From Flavobacteriales bacterium UBA7690 (GTDB lineage: Bacteria > Bacteroidota > Bacteroidia > Flavobacteriales_F > PHOS-HE28), in contig DLGQ01000035.1 in the NCBI GenBank assembly GCA_002482775.1, positions 31,497-95,496 on the forward strand: DNA of 64,000 nt, in the 5' to 3' direction. The notes beneath the pieces are model-generated. The model was not told where the DNA came from, ran no database searches, and worked only from the letters and a program-made list of their open reading frames with translations. Position numbers and translations under genes: made by a program. Shown here in pieces: positions 8,794-17,812 of the stretch. Every line of letters starts with the position of its first letter. Within the stretch, counting starts at the first letter, position 1.

Positions 8794-10023
8794 CTACCAA
8801 CGATCTAGCGTGAAAAGATCCGCTGCCGGATGCACATGACCGAGGATGCGGTCACGGATCACTTCAGCAGCGATGAGGCTGAAGGTGATGCCGTTACCAC
8901 CCATGCCGAGTGCGAAGAAACTGCGCGGATCATCACGAACCTGGTCGATGATGGGAAGCGCATCTTTCGTTTCGCCGAACGTACCGCACCAAGCGAATTC
9001 GGGAACCAATTTCAAGGGGGCGCACCGCTCTTCGAATTCCTTTACCAATGCTGCGGTCTTCTTGCGTAACAACGCATCGCGCAACGGAGGGCTACGGAAG
9101 GATTCATCGCGCCCGCCCAGGATGATGCGGCCTTCTGGAGCAGAGCGCATGTAGAGGTAGGGGTGGGCTGTTTCCCAGATCAAGGCGCTGTCGAGCCACG
9201 GCTGATCCAGGGTTCCGGCCTCGCTCACGAGCGCGTAGGTGCTGTGCAGCGCAACGGTACCGCGGGGGAGCAGGTCGGTGGTCTCGTAGCCACCGGCGTG
9301 GATCAGGTACTGCGCACGGATGCGATGCCCTCGTGTGGTGGTCAGGAGAGGTCTGGTGTCGGAAGTATCGATGTGTTCCACATGACTATGGGCGAACACC
9401 TGCGCACCGGAGCGTGTATTGCGGGTGTGCAACGCATGGGTCAAACGCCACGCATCCACCTGCGCGCCCAGTTCAGAGCGCAAAGCTGCAGGCCCGATCA
9501 GGGGAGAGCACTGGCGCACTTCTTCTTCAGTTGGAATGAAGCGCACGTCGAAACCATGCTGCTTGCGTAGGTCGGCTTCGCGCCGCAGGGCTTTCACATG
9601 CGAACGCTTGCTGGCTACTTGTATGCTGGGACGCTGGTCCAGTTCGCAACCGACACGCTCACCGATCCTTAGCAAGTTCCGTACAGCATCGGCACTTGCG
9701 TGGTAGCTGCGCACGGCGCGATCGAGGCCGATCAGTTCGGCGAGATCGTGCAAGGGCAGGTCGATATCGTACTGCAACAACGCGGTACTGGCGCATGTGC
9801 TTCCCGTGCCGATCGCGCGCGAATCAACCACCACCACACCAAGCCCGGCTTCGCACAAGTGATAGGCACACAGCGCACCGGTGATGCCGCCACCGATGAT
9901 CACCACCTCCGTCTCGATGTCAGTTGCCAGCACCGGATAAGTTTCATCCGTTCCGTTGCGTACGAGCCAGTACGGTGTCCCGGAATGCAGGTCCGTGCGT
10001 TCGGGTGCAGCGTTCAGTGCCAT
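8794..10023 (-). CDS. FAD-dependent oxidoreductase of the D-amino-acid oxidase (DAO) family
   Basis: A 409-residue flavoprotein with an N-terminal Rossmann ADP-binding fold (VVIIGGGITGALCAYHL) followed by the VVDSRAIGTGSTCAS stretch usual in glycine/D-amino-acid oxidase-like enzymes. The C-terminal FAD signature FFALGMGGNGITFSLIAA is also present. The family oxidises amine substrates such as D-amino acids, glycine or sarcosine-like compounds. The substrate here is not predictable. It is the last gene of a compact minus-strand set (Dps, DUF748, BrkB, this gene) with gaps of 6, 14 and 8 bases, which suggests one transcript. Some relatives carry a Rieske domain at the C-terminus; this one does not. 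Confidence 0.82.
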   Translation of the reverse strand: MALNAAPERTDLHSGTPYWLVRNGTDETYPVLATDIETEVVIIGGGITGALCAYHLCEAGLGVVVVDSRAIGTGSTCASTALLQYDIDLPLHDLAELIGLDRAVRSYHASADAVRNLLRIGERVGCELDQRPSIQVASKRSHVKALRREADLRKQHGFDVRFIPTEEEVRQCSPLIGPAALRSELGAQVDAWRLTHALHTRNTRSGAQVFAHSHVEHIDTSDTRPLLTTTRGHRIRAQYLIHAGGYETTDLLPRGTVALHSTYALVSEAGTLDQPWLDSALIWETAHPYLYMRSAPEGRIILGGRDESFRSPPLRDALLRKKTAALVKEFEERCAPLKLVPEFAWCGTFGETKDALPIIDQVRDDPRSFFALGMGGNGITFSLIAAEVIRDRILGHVHPAADLFTLDRW

Positions 10024-10031
10024 GTGATGGA

Positions 10032-10970
10032 TCAGTTCGATGGGGTGGTCTTCACCGCGTGTGGCAGCGGCTGCATATGCTCTCCGCGCTGCAGTGCGGT
10101 AACGTAGGTGAACTGCGCGCCGAACAGTGTGAGTATCGCCGCGTAGTAGACCCAGAGCATGATGATGATGAGCGCTCCGCCCGCCCCGTACGCATCACCG
10201 GCCCCGGTCTTGGCGATGTACAGACCGATGAGGTATTTGCCACCGGAGAAGAGCAATGCGGTGAACAGCGAACCCACCCACACGGTGCGCCAAGCGATGC
10301 GCATATCGGGCAGGAATTTGAACACCATGGCGAACACGGTGGTAACTACCGCGAAAGAAAGGAAAAGACCGGCCACGCCTACCAACATGGTTCCTGCGGG
10401 AAGCCATGCGCCAAGGCGTTCACCAATGGCGACAACGGCGGCATCGACCACTAAGGAGACCAGCAACAGGAAGCCGAAGGAAGAGATCAGGGCTAGTGAA
10501 GTGAGCCGTGTGAGGAGGTAACGAACGATGGCTTTCCCCGGTTTCTGCTTCACTTTCCAGATGCGGTTCAAGCTGTTCTGTAACGAGGCGAAAAGTGCGC
10601 TTGCACTTACCGCGAGTGCTACCAGGCCAAGCACCTGGGAGAATATCCCGGTCTTCTTCTTGTCCGCGTTCTGCACGATGCCCGCCAGGTCGTTCGCTGT
10701 GCTAGCACCGATCAGTGATCCAGCCTGACCGTACAGTGCTTCGCGCACGGCTGCCGCATCGTAGAACGTAGAAGCCACCATTAGCGCCAGGATCAACACT
10801 CCGGGTAGGGCGAAGATGGTGGTGAAGGCCAAGGAGCTCGCTTCCGTGAGCGGGTCCCCTTTGAAGAACTCCTGGCCAGAACGTTTCAGCGTGGACCAGA
10901 AATGGGCGATGTGGCGTACAGCGAACGGGCGGTGTTCGGCGGGGTATTGCTTGTCGGTGGTGGTGGCCAT
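10032..10970 (-). CDS. YihY/BrkB-family inner-membrane protein
   Basis: A 312-residue polytopic membrane protein of the YihY/virulence factor BrkB family, formerly misnamed ribonuclease BN. The motifs FFKGDPLTEASSLAFTTIFA and ALPGVLILALM near the N-terminus, LFASLQNSLNRIWKVKQKPG in the centre and GAGGALIIIMLWVYYAAI near the C-terminus are characteristic. About six transmembrane helices are visible. The biochemical role of the family is not settled; transport or export has been suggested. The gene lies within the compact minus-strand operon between the DUF748 protein and the FAD oxidoreductase. Confidence 0.85.
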   Translation of the reverse strand: MATTTDKQYPAEHRPFAVRHIAHFWSTLKRSGQEFFKGDPLTEASSLAFTTIFALPGVLILALMVASTFYDAAAVREALYGQAGSLIGASTANDLAGIVQNADKKKTGIFSQVLGLVALAVSASALFASLQNSLNRIWKVKQKPGKAIVRYLLTRLTSLALISSFGFLLLVSLVVDAAVVAIGERLGAWLPAGTMLVGVAGLFLSFAVVTTVFAMVFKFLPDMRIAWRTVWVGSLFTALLFSGGKYLIGLYIAKTGAGDAYGAGGALIIIMLWVYYAAILTLFGAQFTYVTALQRGEHMQPLPHAVKTTPSN

Positions 10971-10984
10971 GTCCGTATGGTGGG

Positions 10985-12160
10985 TCAGGACTTTTTCTTC
11001 CTGGGCTTATCCTCGTTCTTCTTGAAGAGTTCCTTAAGGAAGCCCTTCTTTTCCGGTGGTGGCGCAGTGACCGAACGGATGTTGATCTGGTTGTCCACTG
11101 CGGGTTGCAGGGCTTGGAAGAACGCGTTGCGCAGCAGGTCTATCACCGCGTAGAGCACGTTGGTGCGTGGTCCGTCCATACGTCCTTCGAAGCGCACCTT
11201 GGTGGCCACTTGATCTTCGCGTTGATTGCGGAAGAGCACACCAGCGGTACCCACCACACCTTCCCACAACTTGCGCAGGAGGTTGTCCCCGCGATCTTCG
11301 TGGCCCACCACATCCAGGTCTTGGATCAGCGGTTTCACATACCCGGTGAAGCCACCATCCTTTGCAGCCACCTCGGTGTAGAGCCCGAAAGTGCCGCGGT
11401 TCACATCGAATTTGCCATACGCCTGCATGAAGTCGTTGAGTTGTGGTAGCTCCATGTTCTTCAGTTCGCTGTTCAGGTCGAACGTGGGTTGTTCCGCCAG
11501 TGGGTTCAGGCGCATGTTGAAGTCCATGGCACCGCCGTAGAGGGCAGAGGTGAAGCGTAACGATGCTGGAAGGAGCGACGTGGAATCGTAGCTGTTGCGC
11601 AGGTTCAGTGCGAGCAGGTCGATGTCCGTCATCTGCACGTCCACCCGGGGTTTCGTTGTAGGGTCCTTGAAACGCAGCGTACCATCGTGGGCTTCGATCC
11701 TGTTCACGCGGATCGGCATCAGGTCGTCCAGGAGATCGCGGAACGTGGTGGTGTCCTTTTGCACTGCGGCGGGCTCTACGGCGTCCTTGGTGAATACCAC
11801 CCGCGGTTCCTCCAGCACCAGTTCACCAACGACTGAACCGTTGAGGAGCGCCTTCCATTCGATGGAGAGATCGATCAACGTTGCACCCAGGAACGGGCTC
11901 CGCACGCCGCTCGCGCTATCCACTTGGTCGATGAACAGATCTTCCAATTGATAGGCACCACGGAGCAATGCGAGGTTCAGGTCTTCCACATGACCATAGT
12001 AACCATCCAGCTTGGCGAGCTTGTCGTTCACCACATGCAGAAGCACGTAAGGCAGCACGATGCGGATGGCCACGAGCACGCCCAGTATGATGAGCAGCGT
12101 ACGCAGCCGGCGCCGACGTTTCACAGGGTGTTCCTCCCCAGGGACGATAACAGCGGACAT
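10985..12160 (-). CDS. DUF748/AsmA-like envelope protein
   Basis: A 391-residue protein with a cytoplasmic Lys/Arg-rich start (VKRRRRLRT), one N-terminal transmembrane helix (LLIILGVLVAIRIVLPYVLL) and a long periplasmic beta-rich region. The repeated patterns LRGAYQLEDLFIDQ, GELVLEEPRVVF and MPIRVNRIEAHDGTLRFKDP resemble DUF748 and AsmA-type proteins, which are linked to outer-membrane biogenesis or lipid transport. The C-terminus is highly basic and low-complexity (FKKNEDKPRKKKS). It starts 6 bases after the Dps gene and ends 14 bases before the BrkB gene, so it is probably co-transcribed with them. Family assignment is from overall pattern and is moderately sure. Confidence 0.7.
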   Translation of the reverse strand: MSAVIVPGEEHPVKRRRRLRTLLIILGVLVAIRIVLPYVLLHVVNDKLAKLDGYYGHVEDLNLALLRGAYQLEDLFIDQVDSASGVRSPFLGATLIDLSIEWKALLNGSVVGELVLEEPRVVFTKDAVEPAAVQKDTTTFRDLLDDLMPIRVNRIEAHDGTLRFKDPTTKPRVDVQMTDIDLLALNLRNSYDSTSLLPASLRFTSALYGGAMDFNMRLNPLAEQPTFDLNSELKNMELPQLNDFMQAYGKFDVNRGTFGLYTEVAAKDGGFTGYVKPLIQDLDVVGHEDRGDNLLRKLWEGVVGTAGVLFRNQREDQVATKVRFEGRMDGPRTNVLYAVIDLLRNAFFQALQPAVDNQINIRSVTAPPPEKKGFLKELFKKNEDKPRKKKS

Positions 12161-12166
12161 GCGGGC

Positions 12167-12679
12167 CTACTTGTTGAACGCGCTCAGCATCCAATGGTGC
12201 TTCTCCAACTGTTCAATGAAGCCTTTCACCATGCGCTCTGTTCCGGAGTCGCTTAACTCCAAGGTGACGTCCACGGTGTCGCACATCAGGTCCAAGAGCG
12301 TGATGTAGTCGGCCAGGATGTTCTTCATCATCTTGTCCGAAGGGGGTACCGTAGCATCTTCTTTCAGCGTGCTCTGCTTGAGGTATTCGGCGTAGGTGCT
12401 CAGCGGACGTTCGCGGAACACACGCACACGTTCGGCGATCAGGTCGATGTTGGCTTGTGCCTCCGTGTACTGGAGTTCTAACTGTTCATGGATATCGAAG
12501 AAGTCGCCACCGGTCACGTTCCAATGGTAGTTGCGCAGTTTCTGATAGTGGACCTGATAGTTGGCGAGCAAGATGTTGAGAGAGTCCACGATACGCGTGC
12601 GGTCCTGAGCGCTCCAGTGGAGCGAGTGGCGTTTGCGTGTTTCAACATTTCCTTTTTTGGCGGGTGTGGAGGTGGCCAT
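12167..12679 (-). CDS. dps: Dps-like ferritin-family DNA-protection protein
   Basis: A 170-residue four-helix-bundle protein of the Dps/miniferritin family, which oxidises and stores Fe(II) and protects DNA from peroxide. The ferroxidase-site helix is clear: NYHWNVTGGDFFDIHEQLE, with the conserved His, Asp and Glu, followed by LQYTEAQANIDLIAERVR. The N-terminal tail (ATSTPAKKGNVETRKRH) is basic and could bind DNA, as in several Dps proteins. I place the start at ATG 12679, which gives this tail. An upstream in-frame ATG at 12709 would add ten residues and cannot be excluded. It heads the minus-strand operon with DUF748, BrkB and oxidoreductase genes. A large catalase lies nearby at 14124, consistent with a peroxide-defence neighbourhood. 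Confidence 0.88.
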   Translation of the reverse strand: MATSTPAKKGNVETRKRHSLHWSAQDRTRIVDSLNILLANYQVHYQKLRNYHWNVTGGDFFDIHEQLELQYTEAQANIDLIAERVRVFRERPLSTYAEYLKQSTLKEDATVPPSDKMMKNILADYITLLDLMCDTVDVTLELSDSGTERMVKGFIEQLEKHHWMLSAFNK

Positions 12680-13018
12680 GATCGTTGGACTTTGCTTGAT
12701 TGCTGCCATGTTCCATGCCACGCGCATTCATTCAAGAACGATCAGCGGAAAGGATGTCCACTGTGGAGAAGGTTACCCATTGTGGCTCTCTTCTTCCCCT
12801 CCGTGGAGGTGTTATTCGTGGCTATAGGGTCTACGTTCTTCCAGTTCGTTGTGTCTTTTCAGCGATGGCTCCACGGTTCTTATGGGTGGCGAGGCCTATC
12901 GGCTGGTGATCGATGGGTTGTCCATACTTAAAGAAGCGTAACCTCATCTGACTTGGTAGTGCAAGGTGGCCGGAGGTTTGAGGTGTGTTACATGGAACTC
13001 TCACTTGAACTCTCACAC
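12680..13018 (+). other. Intergenic region upstream of dps
   Basis: No convincing gene, RNA or exact TAnnTTTG box was found on either strand. The dps promoter must lie here (minus strand) but I could not place it. A short direct repeat (CTCTCAC twice near 13000) is present. Confidence 0.4.
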
Positions 13019-13117
13019 ATGAATAAGAAGCCAGCGCCAATGCCATGGGTCTATCGGCTCATCGCCATCTTCCTCTTTTTCATGGTCCTCGTCTGGCTCT
13101 ACGTCATGGTGCGGTGA
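13019..13117 (+). CDS. Small single-helix membrane protein (32 aa)
   Basis: ATG 13019 opens a 32-codon frame: a short basic, Pro-containing start (MNKKPAPMPWVYR) and one strongly hydrophobic helix (LIAIFLFFMVLVWLYVMV) ending in Arg. The layout, charged inside and one helix, is typical of small membrane proteins that gene finders miss. It has no recognisable family and no clear ribosome-binding site, which is common in Bacteroidota. A chance frame is possible. Confidence 0.42.
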   Translation: MNKKPAPMPWVYRLIAIFLFFMVLVWLYVMVR

Positions 13118-13435
13118 CCGCGGGCCCTTTTGATGCTTCCGCGTGGGCATCGAGTCATCCCCTTGGTCTCATTCTGTACATAGGGCTCTTGTGGTCGGCA
13201 GACTTTCCGCACCACCTCCATGGTCTGTCAGCGCCTCACGAAGCAAGATTCACCCTCGATTCGGGGCGTGTCTTACACATTGGAACGCCGATCGTGTGAT
13301 CCGGTCCCCCGGCGCTAGGGGCCGGTTCGTGGATTCTAGTGGTTGCGGAGCGTGTCGGAGCGAGGCATGCACGCATGTTCCATGTCATGGCCCCGGATCT
13401 GTCACCGTGAGGATCGAACATTGAACCTCATTGAC
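13118..13435 (+). other. Intergenic region without recognisable content
   Basis: About 320 bases between two small plus-strand genes. A short GC-rich hairpin (CCGG...CCGG near 13301-13324) is visible but has no T-run. No gene, RNA or exact promoter box was identified. Confidence 0.35.
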
Positions 13436-13861
13436 ATGAAAGCCATGACCACCTTCTCTCGGGGCACGATCGCTTCACTTGCTCTGTGCACCTGCATCAC
13501 CTTCGCCACGGCGCAAAGCACGCCACCTGCGCGCGAGAACGTGCCGCAGCAACCTTCACAACCTACTACTACCGCACCGCTTCCGCCGCAACAAGGATGG
13601 ATGTGGTGGGACGAAACCCACGGCCGAGACATGAACATCGCCGTGGACCGCATGAAGGAACTGCAAGCCGTTGACCAGCGGTACCGTTCGGACTACGAGG
13701 CCATGGGAAGCACGACGTGGACCAACCCCGACTACGAGTCGTTGACCGAGCGTCGCAACGCGGAGTTCGAGAGGGTGCTCACACCGGAGCAGTATCAACA
13801 ATACGTGCTCCTTAGCACACCTCCAGCACCCACGCCTGGAACGCCTGCCCCTGCACGTTAG
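13436..13861 (+). CDS. Small secreted Pro/Gln-rich protein of unknown function
   Basis: A 141-residue protein with an N-terminal signal peptide (FSRGTIASLALCTCITFATA, cleavage near ATAQS), a Pro/Thr/Gln-rich linker and a short helical domain (MKELQAVDQRYRSDYEAMG and LTERRNAEFERVLTPEQYQQ). It ends in a Pro/Ala-rich tail. The LTPEQY element resembles the LTxxQ motif of Spy/CpxP-like periplasmic proteins, but this is weak evidence. The start at ATG 13436 is chosen because it gives a proper signal peptide. An imperfect hairpin terminator follows at 13885. Function unknown. Confidence 0.65.
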   Translation: MKAMTTFSRGTIASLALCTCITFATAQSTPPARENVPQQPSQPTTTAPLPPQQGWMWWDETHGRDMNIAVDRMKELQAVDQRYRSDYEAMGSTTWTNPDYESLTERRNAEFERVLTPEQYQQYVLLSTPPAPTPGTPAPAR

Positions 13862-13884
13862 GGCATCTTAGCTCTTCGGAGGAT

Positions 13885-13945
13885 CAACAGCTCCGGTGCT
13901 CGTGCAACTGCGCGGGAGCCGGAGTTGTTCCTTGTTGTTTCTTAG
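13885..13945 (+). terminator. Imperfect hairpin terminator
   Basis: AACAGCTCCGG pairs with CCGGAGTTGTT around a GC-rich internal loop, and a T-rich tail (CCTTGTTGTTTCTT) follows. It sits 24 bases after the stop of the small secreted protein gene. Confidence 0.45.
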
Positions 13946-14123
13946 GTCGATCGAACAGCACCGGCGCTGTGCGATGCTCCGTTCGGACATCGGGCAGCGG
14001 ACACTTTGTTCCCCGTTATTCGTACTTACATGACGCCCCGCGCAATGAAGGGTTCACTTCACTGACTGGGCGCTAGGGCAGAAGCGATCATGCTGCCGCC
14101 TTCTCGTGTTCTATGGATCGTGT

Positions 14124-16289
14124 TCAGCTCTTTTCGCCTGTCAAAGGATCGGCTTCGCGTTCCCAGTGGCGATGTGCTGCAATGGCTTCCAGGAAGTTCT
14201 TCGCGGCCTCTTTTGTCGTACGCGCCTGTACCACCCCCGGTACGGCATTCTTATCGGTGGGTGTCAAGCTCCATGCGGCCAATAGCTCCACTGCGTCACC
14301 GATGAGGGCGATGGCTTTGCAGTGCCGGAAGGCATCGCTCACGAAGTCTTTCGCGTCGGGCAATTTCAGCCACGTAACCTTACCGCCTACCACGGCCACG
14401 GCATCGAACAACACGGATGCAGTGGTCATTAACGCATGATCGACCGGCACGCTCCGTTGGCCTGATGAAAGCATGCGGTGCATAGGTGCGATGATCTTCA
14501 CACTAGCTCCTTCACCCTCCAGGAACTTCTTCAATGAGGCGGCCTCTGCGGCACCTTGATCCGTGGCGAGCACGGCAACACGTCTTGTGCGCACGGAACG
14601 GACTGTATTCGCCATGCTCAGCGCTGCGGAATGTTCCAGCAGCACATCTTCGTGGTAGGGTTGCACATCGTCCGGGTCGGTGTCCGCGGGGATGCTTCTG
14701 TTCAATGGCTTGTCCACTTCGGGCACTTCTATGCCGAATGCTTCGGCCACACGAGCGGCGAGGTCGGCATCCACGTAGGCCAGTTGACCGATCACGCGTT
14801 CTCGCACGGCGGGTACTTCCAATTTACCGAGTTCGAAACGTAACGCATTCACCAAGTGGTTCTGTTCAGGCACGCGCTGGCTGCGGTAGAAGAGCGTGGC
14901 TTGGCTGTAGTGGTCTTGGAACTTGGTGCTTTTACCGCGCACCTTCACACCTTCCACCGGTTCCGGGAACGAGGTGAAGCCACCCTCTTTGATCATGGCT
15001 TGGTAAGGGCATCCGCCGCCTAGTGAATTGGGTTCGTAGTTGACGCGACCCTTGTTGATCGTTTGGCGCATGTGGCCGTCGCGTTGGTGATTGTGCACCG
15101 GTGCGAGCGGATGGTTGATCGGCAGCTCGTTGAAGTTCGCACTTCCGAGGCGGGATAGTTGGGTATCCGTGTAACTGAACAAGCGCCCTTGCAAGAGCGG
15201 ATCATTGCTGAAGTCGATCCCCGGGACCAAATGGGCAGGATGGAACGCTACCTGTTCCGTTTCTGCGAAGAACTCAGCGGGGTTCCGATCCAGCGTGAGC
15301 TTGCCGATACGTTGGACGGGCACGAGCTCTTCGGGGATGAGTTTGGTGGGGTCCAGAAGGTCGAAGGGGAATTCGTGTTCGTCTTTCTGCTCCACGATCT
15401 GCACACCGAGCTCCCATTCAGGGAAGTCGCCGTTCTCGATGGCTTCCCACAGATCGCGGCGATGGAAGTCGGGGTCCTTCCCATTCACTTTCGTGGCTTC
15501 GTCCCACACGAGGGAATGCACGCCCAACAGCGGTTTCCAATGGAATTTCACGAAACGTCCTTCGCCTTTTTCGTTCACGAACCGGAAGGTGTGTACGCCG
15601 AAGCCTTCCATCATGCGGTAGCTACGCGGAATGGCGCGATCGCTCATGACCCACATGATCATGTGCATGCTTTCCGGCATCAACGAGATGAAGTCCCAGA
15701 ACGTGTCGTGCGCGCTAGCTGCTTGTGGCATCTCATGGTGCGGTTCGGGTTTCACGGCGTGAACGAGGTCCGGGAATTTGATGGCATCCTGGATGAAGAA
15801 TACCGGGATGTTGTTGCCCACCAGGTCGTAGATCCCTTCATCGGTATAGAATTTCACCGCGAACCCACGTGCATCGCGGGCAAGGTCCGCGCTTCCTCTG
15901 GAACCAGCTACGGTGCTGAAGCGAACGAATACCGGCGTGCGTCGAGCAGGGTCGTTGAGGAAGCCCGCTTTCGTAACTGAGCGCATGGACTTGTAGACCT
16001 GGAAGAAGCCATGTGCTCCTGACCCACGTGCGTGAACGGCCCGTTCGGGTATGCGCTCATGATCGAAATGGGTGATCTTCTCGCGCAGCAGATGATCTTC
16101 AAGCAACGTAGGACCACGCAACCCTGCTTTCAGGCTGTTCTGGTCGTCGTTGATGGGTAAGCCTTGGTTGCTGGTGAGCAGTTGGCCCTCCGCATCACTG
16201 GTGTTCGCAAGCAGGTCCTCCTGTTTTGCGTTGATGCTGGTCGGCTTGGTGTTGTTGGGTTTTCGTGCGGGAGAGGAGCGTTTGGCCAT
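14124..16289 (-). CDS. katE: Large-subunit (clade II, HPII-type) catalase
   Basis: A 721-residue monofunctional haem catalase that dismutates hydrogen peroxide. The catalytic His86 lies in ERAVHARGSGAHGFF, the catalytic Asn159 in DLVGNNIPVFFIQDAIKFPD, and the proximal haem ligand Tyr373 in GRLFSYTDTQLSRLG. The spacings 86-159 and 86-373 match E. coli HPII (128-201 and 128-415). After the catalase core a linker leads to a C-terminal flavodoxin/DJ-1-like domain (about residues 575-690, RRVAVLATDQGAAEAASLKK to KAIALIGDAVELLAAW), the hallmark of the large-subunit class. The Lys/Asn-rich N-terminus is also usual. It is not in an operon with dps but lies about 1.4 kb away on the same strand. No exact promoter box was found upstream. 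Confidence 0.95.
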   Translation of the reverse strand: MAKRSSPARKPNNTKPTSINAKQEDLLANTSDAEGQLLTSNQGLPINDDQNSLKAGLRGPTLLEDHLLREKITHFDHERIPERAVHARGSGAHGFFQVYKSMRSVTKAGFLNDPARRTPVFVRFSTVAGSRGSADLARDARGFAVKFYTDEGIYDLVGNNIPVFFIQDAIKFPDLVHAVKPEPHHEMPQAASAHDTFWDFISLMPESMHMIMWVMSDRAIPRSYRMMEGFGVHTFRFVNEKGEGRFVKFHWKPLLGVHSLVWDEATKVNGKDPDFHRRDLWEAIENGDFPEWELGVQIVEQKDEHEFPFDLLDPTKLIPEELVPVQRIGKLTLDRNPAEFFAETEQVAFHPAHLVPGIDFSNDPLLQGRLFSYTDTQLSRLGSANFNELPINHPLAPVHNHQRDGHMRQTINKGRVNYEPNSLGGGCPYQAMIKEGGFTSFPEPVEGVKVRGKSTKFQDHYSQATLFYRSQRVPEQNHLVNALRFELGKLEVPAVRERVIGQLAYVDADLAARVAEAFGIEVPEVDKPLNRSIPADTDPDDVQPYHEDVLLEHSAALSMANTVRSVRTRRVAVLATDQGAAEAASLKKFLEGEGASVKIIAPMHRMLSSGQRSVPVDHALMTTASVLFDAVAVVGGKVTWLKLPDAKDFVSDAFRHCKAIALIGDAVELLAAWSLTPTDKNAVPGVVQARTTKEAAKNFLEAIAAHRHWEREADPLTGEKS

Positions 16290-16565
16290 GGTGATCGTGT
16301 TGGACGTGCCCTATGCGATCCTGTGCCAAGAAGGAAGTCGTTGCGGCCGGAGAGGCCCCTGGCGCGAACACGCGTAGGATCGAGCGCTTGAGCGCCGGAA
16401 GCAGGAGGCATCCATGCCCATGGATCGGGGAGTGCGATACCCAGGTTCCCGGTCGCGCGGGTATTGATTTCACACGCTTCACCTGGATCGGACCCTGTTC
16501 CGAGATGAATGGCAGAGGCACGTAGGTTGATGAGCTACAAGCACGAACCTTAAAACCACATCATC

Positions 16566-16739
16566 ATGCTACGTTGGGTACTCACTTTCCTGATCATTGC
16601 GCTCATTGCCGGGGTGTTCGGCTTCACAGGCATAGCGGCGGGTGCGGCGGAGATCGCCAAGATCATCTTCTACATTTTCCTGGTGCTGCTCGTTGTTTCT
16701 CTGATCTTCGGCGGTGTGATCTGGAAGAAGATCAGTTGA
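16566..16739 (+). CDS. DUF1328 (YtjA-like) small membrane protein
   Basis: A 57-residue protein starting MLRWVLTFLIIALIAGVFGF, then GIAAGAAEIAKIIFYIFLVL and a second hydrophobic run ending VIWKK. This is the DUF1328/YtjA pattern: two transmembrane helices with the conserved GFxGIAAGAAxIAKIIF segment. Family members are small, widespread and often near stress genes. Their biochemical role is unknown. Codon use matches the neighbours and the gene is complete. It stands alone between the catalase gene and a short hypothetical gene. Confidence 0.85.
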   Translation: MLRWVLTFLIIALIAGVFGFTGIAAGAAEIAKIIFYIFLVLLVVSLIFGGVIWKKIS

Positions 16740-17039
16740 ACATGCTCTGATCCACGGACCAGTTCGCGGATCAAATGTGTTGAAGCCTGGCTGTCGTGTG
16801 TCTCGTTCCCGCTCGGGATCGTTCACGAGGCCGGGTTTCGTCTTCCGTACGTCCTGAAGCACCCGTTTCGGCCGGCCGTACAAGATGCCTTGTTCCGCAG
16901 CGTACGTGGCATCGACCATCCAGGTGAAGCTTCTGTGCCGAATACGGAGCCTGTTCTATCGGGTTCGATGCTTGAAGGTTCCGGACTGGTAGTGGCATTC
17001 AAATGGTATGGGGTTCCATACATCGATCCCAGAGGAGCC

Positions 17040-17336
17040 ATGACCTATCAGGAATACGAACAAATGAGCGGCCCGGAGCAACTGTACACGGTGAGCCGAA
17101 CGGGGGTACTGCTGATGCACCGGCATACCAAGGAAGGCACGCACGTCCATTACCGTATGCGCAACTTTATCGTGGAGGTGCTGTTCGTTGGAGATAGTGG
17201 TACTTCGATCGAGATCACCTCCTTCACCATGGGCCATTCGCGCTTCTTGGAACTTTTGTGCCTGCTCCCCGCAGCCTCCCTACGGTCCATTTGCGCACGC
17301 GGAGAAGCGTCCCGGCATTCATTCCAGTGGAACTGA
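17040..17336 (+). CDS. Short hypothetical protein (98 aa)
   Basis: ATG 17040 follows a purine-rich GAGGAG eight bases upstream, which decides this start over the longer in-frame GTG/ATG options. The product has an acidic helical opening (MTYQEYEQMSGPEQLYTV) followed by a beta-rich core (TGVLLMHRHTKEGTHVHYRM and FIVEVLFVGDSG). This layout resembles short uncharacterised proteins of other Bacteroidota that carry a YxYE...Q opening. No signal peptide or transmembrane helix. The last 30 residues look less protein-like, so the reading frame near the end should be treated with care. No function can be proposed. Confidence 0.5.
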   Translation: MTYQEYEQMSGPEQLYTVSRTGVLLMHRHTKEGTHVHYRMRNFIVEVLFVGDSGTSIEITSFTMGHSRFLELLCLLPAASLRSICARGEASRHSFQWN

Positions 17337-17515
17337 CAGGTCGCACACTTCCATGAGCCGTTGTACAGGCCGACGAAGATCCTATGCCGAGTGCCTTAGT
17401 GTGGATGCAAAGACTGGCGCCCTACCATTCGGTGGGGCGTTCTTCGAGGAAGATGCACCGAGCGGCGCGAAATGTCAGAAAGAGATGGATGTGGTGATCT
17501 CGCAACGGCCCGGAT

Positions 17516-17812
17516 CTAGAGGAACACGCTGATGGTGTAGCTGGGCCGTTCGCTGTCTTCTTCGCTGGCATCCCGCGCGATCAATTGCGTGAAACGATCC
17601 GAGACGTGGCTGAAGATGGCTACGACATGCAGGTTCTCATGGCTGAAATGGACATGGCTCGTGCGTTCAAGCCCGTGTTCCGTGTAGGCCACGCCCGCAC
17701 CGCGAAGGCCCTCCCAGAAAGCCATCATACGGTCGTCGAAGGCCGTGCGCAGATCGTGTATGATGCAAGGAGCGGTCTCTGGCAAGGCGAAGGTGTTGTT
17801 CTGCGAGATCAT
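17516..17812 (-). CDS. Short hypothetical protein (98 aa)
   Basis: A 98-residue soluble protein with a plausible composition: a short N-terminus, a helical segment (IHDLRTAFDDRMMAFWEGLR) and a His-rich stretch (TSHVHFSHENLHVVAIFSH), then an acidic end. I recognise no family. It is preferred over the overlapping plus-strand frame (17585-17908) because its residue pattern alternates normally between charged and hydrophobic positions. The opposite frame has runs typical of an antisense shadow. Neighbouring genes give no clue to its role. Confidence 0.45.
   Translation of the reverse strand: MISQNNTFALPETAPCIIHDLRTAFDDRMMAFWEGLRGAGVAYTEHGLERTSHVHFSHENLHVVAIFSHVSDRFTQLIARDASEEDSERPSYTISVFL

Noticed and set aside
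16290..16345. Sigma-54-like -24/-12 promoter upstream of the catalase gene (TTGGCAC...GC on the minus strand)
   Set aside because: The GG to GC spacing is one base short of the required distance, and no regulator of that class is near.
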